From assembly GCF_000226095.1 (NCBI RefSeq), contig NC_016476.1, positions 3,162,001 through 3,226,000 on the forward strand: 64,000 bases of DNA, given 5' to 3'. Numbering within the stretch: position 1 is the stretch's first letter; each line of letters starts with the position of its first letter. The translations under genes and the position numbers were made by a program. Positions 58,844-64,000 of this stretch are shown in pieces. The notes beneath the pieces are model-generated. The model was not told the DNA's origin. It ran no database searches and saw nothing but the letters and a program-made list of their open reading frames with translations. This stretch comes from Thermothelomyces thermophilus ATCC 42464 (lineage: Eukaryota; Ascomycota; Sordariomycetes; Sordariales; Chaetomiaceae).

Positions 58844-61800
58844 TGTTATAGGCCTAGGCTACACCTAGGCTAGACAATGCCTAGGCTTTACCTAGGTATA
58901 GAACAGACCTACCCTACCCTACTTACCTATACCCTATAGGTCTATAGAGCGTTCGTTACTCGTTCGTAACTCGTCCGGTGGATATACGGCTAAGGCCCAG
59001 TTAGGGCCTAACCTAGAGCGTAACCAGGCCCTACCTAGGTTATATATATATATATTAGTTAAAAGGCACTCCTCTATATAACTCTTATATTCTTCCTCTT
59101 TTTCCTCTCTAAAGTAATTAAATAAAATATTATATACTTATCTATAGATACTATAAGGCTAGTATATTATATTCTAACTACCTTTATACTAGTAGTAACT
59201 CCTTAAGGGAGTTATTAATAATATAGTTATAGTAGATTCGAGAGTATATAAGCCTTTAGGCTTACTAGAATTATAAGAGCTTATCTATTCCCTTTAAATA
59301 GTAATAGAATAGTAGAATATTACTATTGATACCCTCTAGGTATTAGAAACCTAACCTATCCTAACCCCTAAGTTAGCTAGAGTACCCCTTAAAGCTTAGT
59401 AGCTATAACGGAAGCGCTTCCTAACTAGATAACCTTTTGATAGTAAAACGGAACTCTTTATAGTATAGAAGAGTATAATAGAATATATCCTTATAGCTAA
59501 TAGAGATTTTATCGGCTCTAATTATAACTAATAGGTCTTTATCTAGGGAAACCTTATATATTAGGTATAGACCTAAGTTATAGCCTATTATAAATCTATA
59601 GGCCTAAACGTTAGGTATAATCTAACTTGGTTCCTCTAATACCTTGAGAGCGTCTTCTCTAACCTTTATAAGAAAATAATAGCCTTATTAGAACTAGAAT
59701 TCTTATAATAGAGAGATAATAAACTATTCTCTACCTTTATTACTTAGTTTAAGGTTAAGCTATTAAAGGTAGGTAGCCTCCTTTAGAATAATAAGATATA
59801 TCTAATTAAATTATAATAATACCTCTCTCTAAAACTTAAATATATAATAGTTAGATACAGAATCCCCTAAGATAATTATATAATAGTAGTTATAAAATAC
59901 TATAAGATTATTATAGATCTTCTGGCTCTTTAGCTTAATAATAAATATTAATAGATATAAAGGTAGTAGGTAATATTTAAACTATAAAGAGAAAAGGATA
60001 TAAAAGGAGATATATTAATAATTAGAATTAACTTATTTTATATTAACCTATAGAGGAAAGGACCTAATAAAGATAAGATAAGAAAATATAAAGATAACAT
60101 TCTATAGGTAAAATAGGTTAGCTAGGAACTATACTTAGCCTGATAAGTAGCTAGAATATATATCTAATATAGGTAGAAGGGTTACTTTATTATAAAGTAT
60201 AACTTTACCTTTACTTTAAGGCTAATATAGTAGAACTAGTTAAGAATTAATATTAATATCTTAGAAGCTAAGGAATAGAAGGAAGATAATAACCTATCTA
60301 ATAAAGAACATAGGGAGTTAGGAAAAGAGTAACCCTTAAGCAAAGTCTTATAAGGGGGTTAGAAGATTATAACTACCTAGAAGATAAGTTTATAAAGATT
60401 AGTAAAAGAATAGATAGACCTCTTTTTCTTATTTTAATCTTCCTTAACTTTACTAGCTTTATAAATATTTAAGTAGATAGTAGATATTCTAATCATAGCG
60501 CTATTTAAAAGAATATATTAGAAGCTTAGAATCGAGTAGATTAGTTTACCTATTATATATACCTTTAATATAATAACTAGGTTATAATTAACTAGAAGAT
60601 TACTTAGATAGCTTATATTATAATAGATATTAATAGATAGGAGAGCTAGGCTATATTCTATATAGTCCTAGGACTTATATATAATATTATATTTAGCTTC
60701 CTATAGATAGAATACTAGCAAGTTATATTAGATATATATATAGGTATTCTTAAAATTAGAATATAATTAAGACTATTTATCTATAAGATCTCTTTATAGC
60801 TAAGATAGATAAGAATATCCTAAATTATAGGTATAATCTTTATAGGTATAGTTTAAAAGATATAAAAGAAGAAGACTTCTAATACCTTCCTAATTACTAA
60901 TATCTAGGAAATAATAATTATCTTAGAATTAAGATACTAATTTAATAGAGAAAATATAAAAAATAGGGACACTTAACTAGGGCTTAATATAAAGTTAGAG
61001 GTTACCTTACTAGATAAACTTTACGATTTTACTAACCTCTTTAATAAAGAGAAAGCTAATAGACTTCCTCTATATTATAATATAGCTAATTATCATCTTA
61101 AATTAAAGGAAGGCCTAGATAGAAAGACTCTTAAACTCCTTTAGGGGCCTCTCTATAATATACTATAAGATTATTTATTAGAAGTCTAAAAGTAAGTTAT
61201 TAACTTACTAGATAAGGGATAGATCTAAGCTAGCTCCTCCTTAGCTACTGCCTTTATCCTCTTAGTAAAGAAAGTAGATAGAAGATAGAGGTTTCATATT
61301 AACTATTAGGCGCTAAATTAGATTATAAAGTAAGATTAATATCCCCTTTTACTTATTAAGGAGATGCTTTACTTATTAGCTAGAGTTAAATAGTTTATAA
61401 AGCTAGATATCTAAATAGCCTTCTATTATATCTAGATTATAGAGGACTATAAGTATTTAATAGCTTTCTAGACCTAGTTAGCCTTTTTAAGTAGCTTATC
61501 TATCCCTTTAGACTTATAAATATACCTATAATCTTCTAATAATATATTAATAATACTCTTAGCTTAATATTTAGAGACTTTATAATAATATACCTTAATT
61601 GTATCTTAATATATATTTTGGATAATAAGAAAGATTATATAAGATAAGTAAGAGATATACTCTAAAGATTATAAAAGGTAGAACTTATATTAGATCTTAA
61701 GAAGTATATATTTACTATAAAAGAAGTTAAATACTTTAGCTATATTATAGAGGTATAGGCCTAGGTTTACTTAGACTCTAAAAAGCTAGTTACTATCTAT

Positions 61801-62158
61801 AAGTAATAGGTATTATAAAAGGTTTAAGGAGTATAGAGTTTCCTAGGGTTTATAAACTTCTACTAAGACTTTATCTTTAACTTCTCTAAACTATACCCTT
61901 AATATAGTTAATTTATAAGAATACCCTATTTTGACAAGGGACTAAGGAATAAGAGGACTTTAAAGCTCTTAAGATAGTTTTTATATTAGAACCTATCCTA
62001 GTATAATAGGATCCTAGATAGGAGATAGTATTTAAGGTAGATTACTTTAAGATAGTATTAGGAAGGTACTTATCCTAATAAGGAGAAGATAAAGTCCTAT
62101 ATCCTATAACCTATTATTCTATAAAACTATCCTTAGCTAAATAGAACTATATAATTTA
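58844..62158 (+). mobile_element. Gypsy-2: second copy of the Gypsy-1 family, 3'-truncated
   Basis: Starts TGTTATAGGCCTAGGC with an intact TG end. The LTR-like part runs to about 59180 and lacks the LINE fragment found in Gypsy-1. Broken gag, then reverse transcriptase from about 61235. Ends in RNase H where LINE-4 begins (about 62158); the matching place in Gypsy-1 is about 18957. Confidence 0.78.
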
Positions 62159-64000
62159 TAAAGGCCTATAGGCGACCGCTCTACCGGATACTAGCAAAAC
62201 TAGCCTTAGAGAGCCTACGGCTCGGCTATTTTCCAGCCCGGTTCAAAAGGGCCAAGACAGTGGTCCTCTATAAGCCTGGCAAACCCTTACAAGTCTACTT
62301 CACCCTAGGTGGCTATAGGCCTATAGCGCTCCTACTAACAGTAGGCAAAGTACTAGAGGCTATAATTGCCTAGAAGGTAACAGCCGTCACAGAGGCCTAT
62401 AGGCTCCTCCCGGCCAAACAGATAGGCAACCGGGAACACAGGTTTACGGAACTAGCCATTCGGCTTGTTACGGCTTAGGTCTAGGAGGCTTAGAGGTACA
62501 AGGCAGCTGCCTCCCTCCTATAGCTCGACATCTTAGGGGCTTTCGACACTGTCAACCATACCCGGCTAATAGCCACTTTATAGAGCCAGGGCTTCCCAAA
62601 GTGGTTAGTGGTCTAGGTTAGGGAGTGGCTACGGGACAGGGTGGCTATCCTTTACTTCAATAGCTAGGAAACAGAGGATATAGTAATAAGGGCCAGGGTC
62701 CCCTAGGGGTTGCCCCTCTCCCCTATACTATTTATCCCCTATATAGCCTCTCTTTACTAAGCTATTTGCTAGGCTTGCCTTATAGTCAGTTTAATAGGCT
62801 TTGCTAATGATATTAATCTTCTGGCCTTTAGGAGGGCTAAAGAGGCCTATAATGGTTAGCTATAGAGGGCCTAGAAGGCCTACCTATAGTAGGTAAAGAC
62901 CTAGGGTATAGCTTTTGCCCTAGAAAAGTACAAACTTATCTACTTTAACAGGGGCCGGAAATAGTAGTCATGACTACTAGAGCTCCTATAGCCTAGAGGG
63001 GGTACTATTACTATAGCCCTATTAAAGTTAGCTAGATTCCTAGGGGTCTAGCTAGACTAGAGGTTATAGTAAGGCCCCTACTACGTAATAGTAGCTAAGA
63101 AGCTAGAAACCTAGGAGTTTACCCTAACTAGGCTTACTATAAAGACCTAGGGCCCTAGCCTCCTATAGGCCTATAAGGTCTATACTAAGTATATCTATAG
63201 TACCTTAGCTTATAGAGCCTCAAACTTCTATAAGCCTACTAAACCAGGGAGTAAGCTAGAAGGCCCTGCTAAGGAACTATTAAAGGCCTAATATAAGGCC
63301 CTTTAAATAGTTACTAGAGCCTATAAGGCTACCCCTATCTAATACCTTGAAATAGAAGCCTAGGTACTACCCCTCGACCTCTATCTTAACAAGAGGCTAG
63401 CCGACTTCAAAGCTAAACTTGACTAGCTACTCCTATAGACTAGGGCAGGCCTAGGGGCCCCCCGGGTCCCTATAAGGGCTCTTATCTAACAGGCCTATAA
63501 TAGGCTTAGCTAGAGGTTCTAGAAGAGAAAGACTAGGGCAAGGGGCTAGGAGCTAAAGCCTATAGCCCTAGAGGTAGTAAGGTCAATAATCTGGTAGTAG
63601 GTTTAGGAAAGCTATAGAGGGGGTTAACCCCCCCTATAGACCCTATGAAGAAGGCCACAGGCTATAGAACTAGCCGTAGTGGCTAGCTAGAGCAACTATT
63701 AGAGGGCCGACTAAGCCGGTAAGAGGATATAGCGTATATTAGATAAGGACCCCCTATACCTAGTTTTTACAAGGGAAGGCCTATAAAGGCACTAGGGCCT
63801 AACGAAGGCCTAGAGCTCCCTACTAGTATAGGCCTATATAGGGGCTATCGGCCTCTATAACTTCCTTTTTAGGGTTTAAGTCCTAGGGGTTAGTACCCCC
63901 TACTACGCCTATAGCTAAGGGAGGGAAACTATAGAGCACCTAGTTATTTGGTGCCCGAACCTACCGAGAAGCCGAACGTGGGAATCCTGGGAAATACGGT
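62159..64000 (+). mobile_element. LINE-4: 5'-truncated, lightly RIP-mutated, runs off the window
   Basis: Starts in ORF2 just before the reverse transcriptase (AAGGCCTATAGGCGACCGCT) and repeats about 105 bp also present at the end of LINE-3, so it is a separate copy. It keeps many CpA and CpG sites that are TpA or TpG in the other copies (CCGGGAACACAGG at about 62429, for example). The RT core GFANDINLL is at 62797. Its 3' end is outside the window. Confidence 0.85.

Noticed and set aside
13318-64000. Centromere or subtelomere
   Set aside because: Nested RIP-mutated retroelements fit either, but no telomere repeats are present and nothing here identifies a centromere.
1-64000. CRISPR arrays, rRNA genes, bacterial-style operons
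   Set aside because: The regular AAT, TTA, GAA and TA repeats are microsatellites or LINE tails. No rRNA-like sequence was seen, and the organism is a eukaryote with introns.

Overview
The window is from a filamentous ascomycete, most likely a Sordariomycete. The evidence is short introns with GT...AG ends and internal branch-like motifs, fungal-specific gene families (RCF1, RTC5, an RPEL-repeat protein, an ER FKBP with a C-terminal HNEL signal as described for Neurospora FKBP22), and long AT-rich blocks in which transposon copies are mutated in the repeat-induced point mutation (RIP) pattern. In those blocks CpA and TpG are almost gone and TpA is in great excess. The genome therefore looks bipartite: GC-balanced genes and RIP-destroyed repeat blocks with sharp edges.

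Layout. Bases 1-13317 form a normal gene region. Its genes are FKBP2-type prolyl isomerase (minus, 4 exons), a small hypothetical gene (plus), an RPEL-repeat gene (minus, 3 exons), RTC5 TLDc protein (plus, 2 exons), RCF1 respiratory supercomplex factor (minus, 2 exons) and ILV1 threonine dehydratase (plus, 2 exons). RCF1 and ILV1 are divergent and share a 692-bp promoter with a duplicated CGG-N7-CCG palindrome. I found no gene in 1-2848. From three bases after the ILV1 stop to the end of the window (13318-64000) the sequence is AT-rich and RIP-mutated, except for one 2.9-kb GC-rich island at 21181-24065.

The AT-rich block is a nest of retrotransposons. One LINE family (Tad1/I-like, about 5.2 kb, endonuclease plus reverse transcriptase, AAT-repeat 3' tail) is present at least five times, plus a 76-bp 3'-end fragment. 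There are at least three Ty3/gypsy families. The clearest structures are a full-length minus-strand LINE (28757 to about 48917) split by two complete chromodomain gypsy elements (29723-37330 with 452-bp LTRs and a TAGTA duplication; 37497-44865 with 360-bp LTRs and a CTAGG duplication), and a plus-strand LINE (50145-55388) with a 14-bp target duplication. Each complete gypsy element also carries a broken open frame antisense to gag-pol, next to its 3' LTR. These are the least ordinary coding content in the block.

The most striking feature is the island. It interrupts a RIP-mutated LINE, is bounded by a 10-bp duplication of the LINE sequence (TAGTTTATAA), starts abruptly inside an intact coding frame and ends in A12 followed by GAA repeats. 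It looks like a 5'-truncated host sequence, copied by target-primed reverse transcription into a dead LINE and not RIP-mutated itself. All family names come from reading translations by eye; no database search was run.
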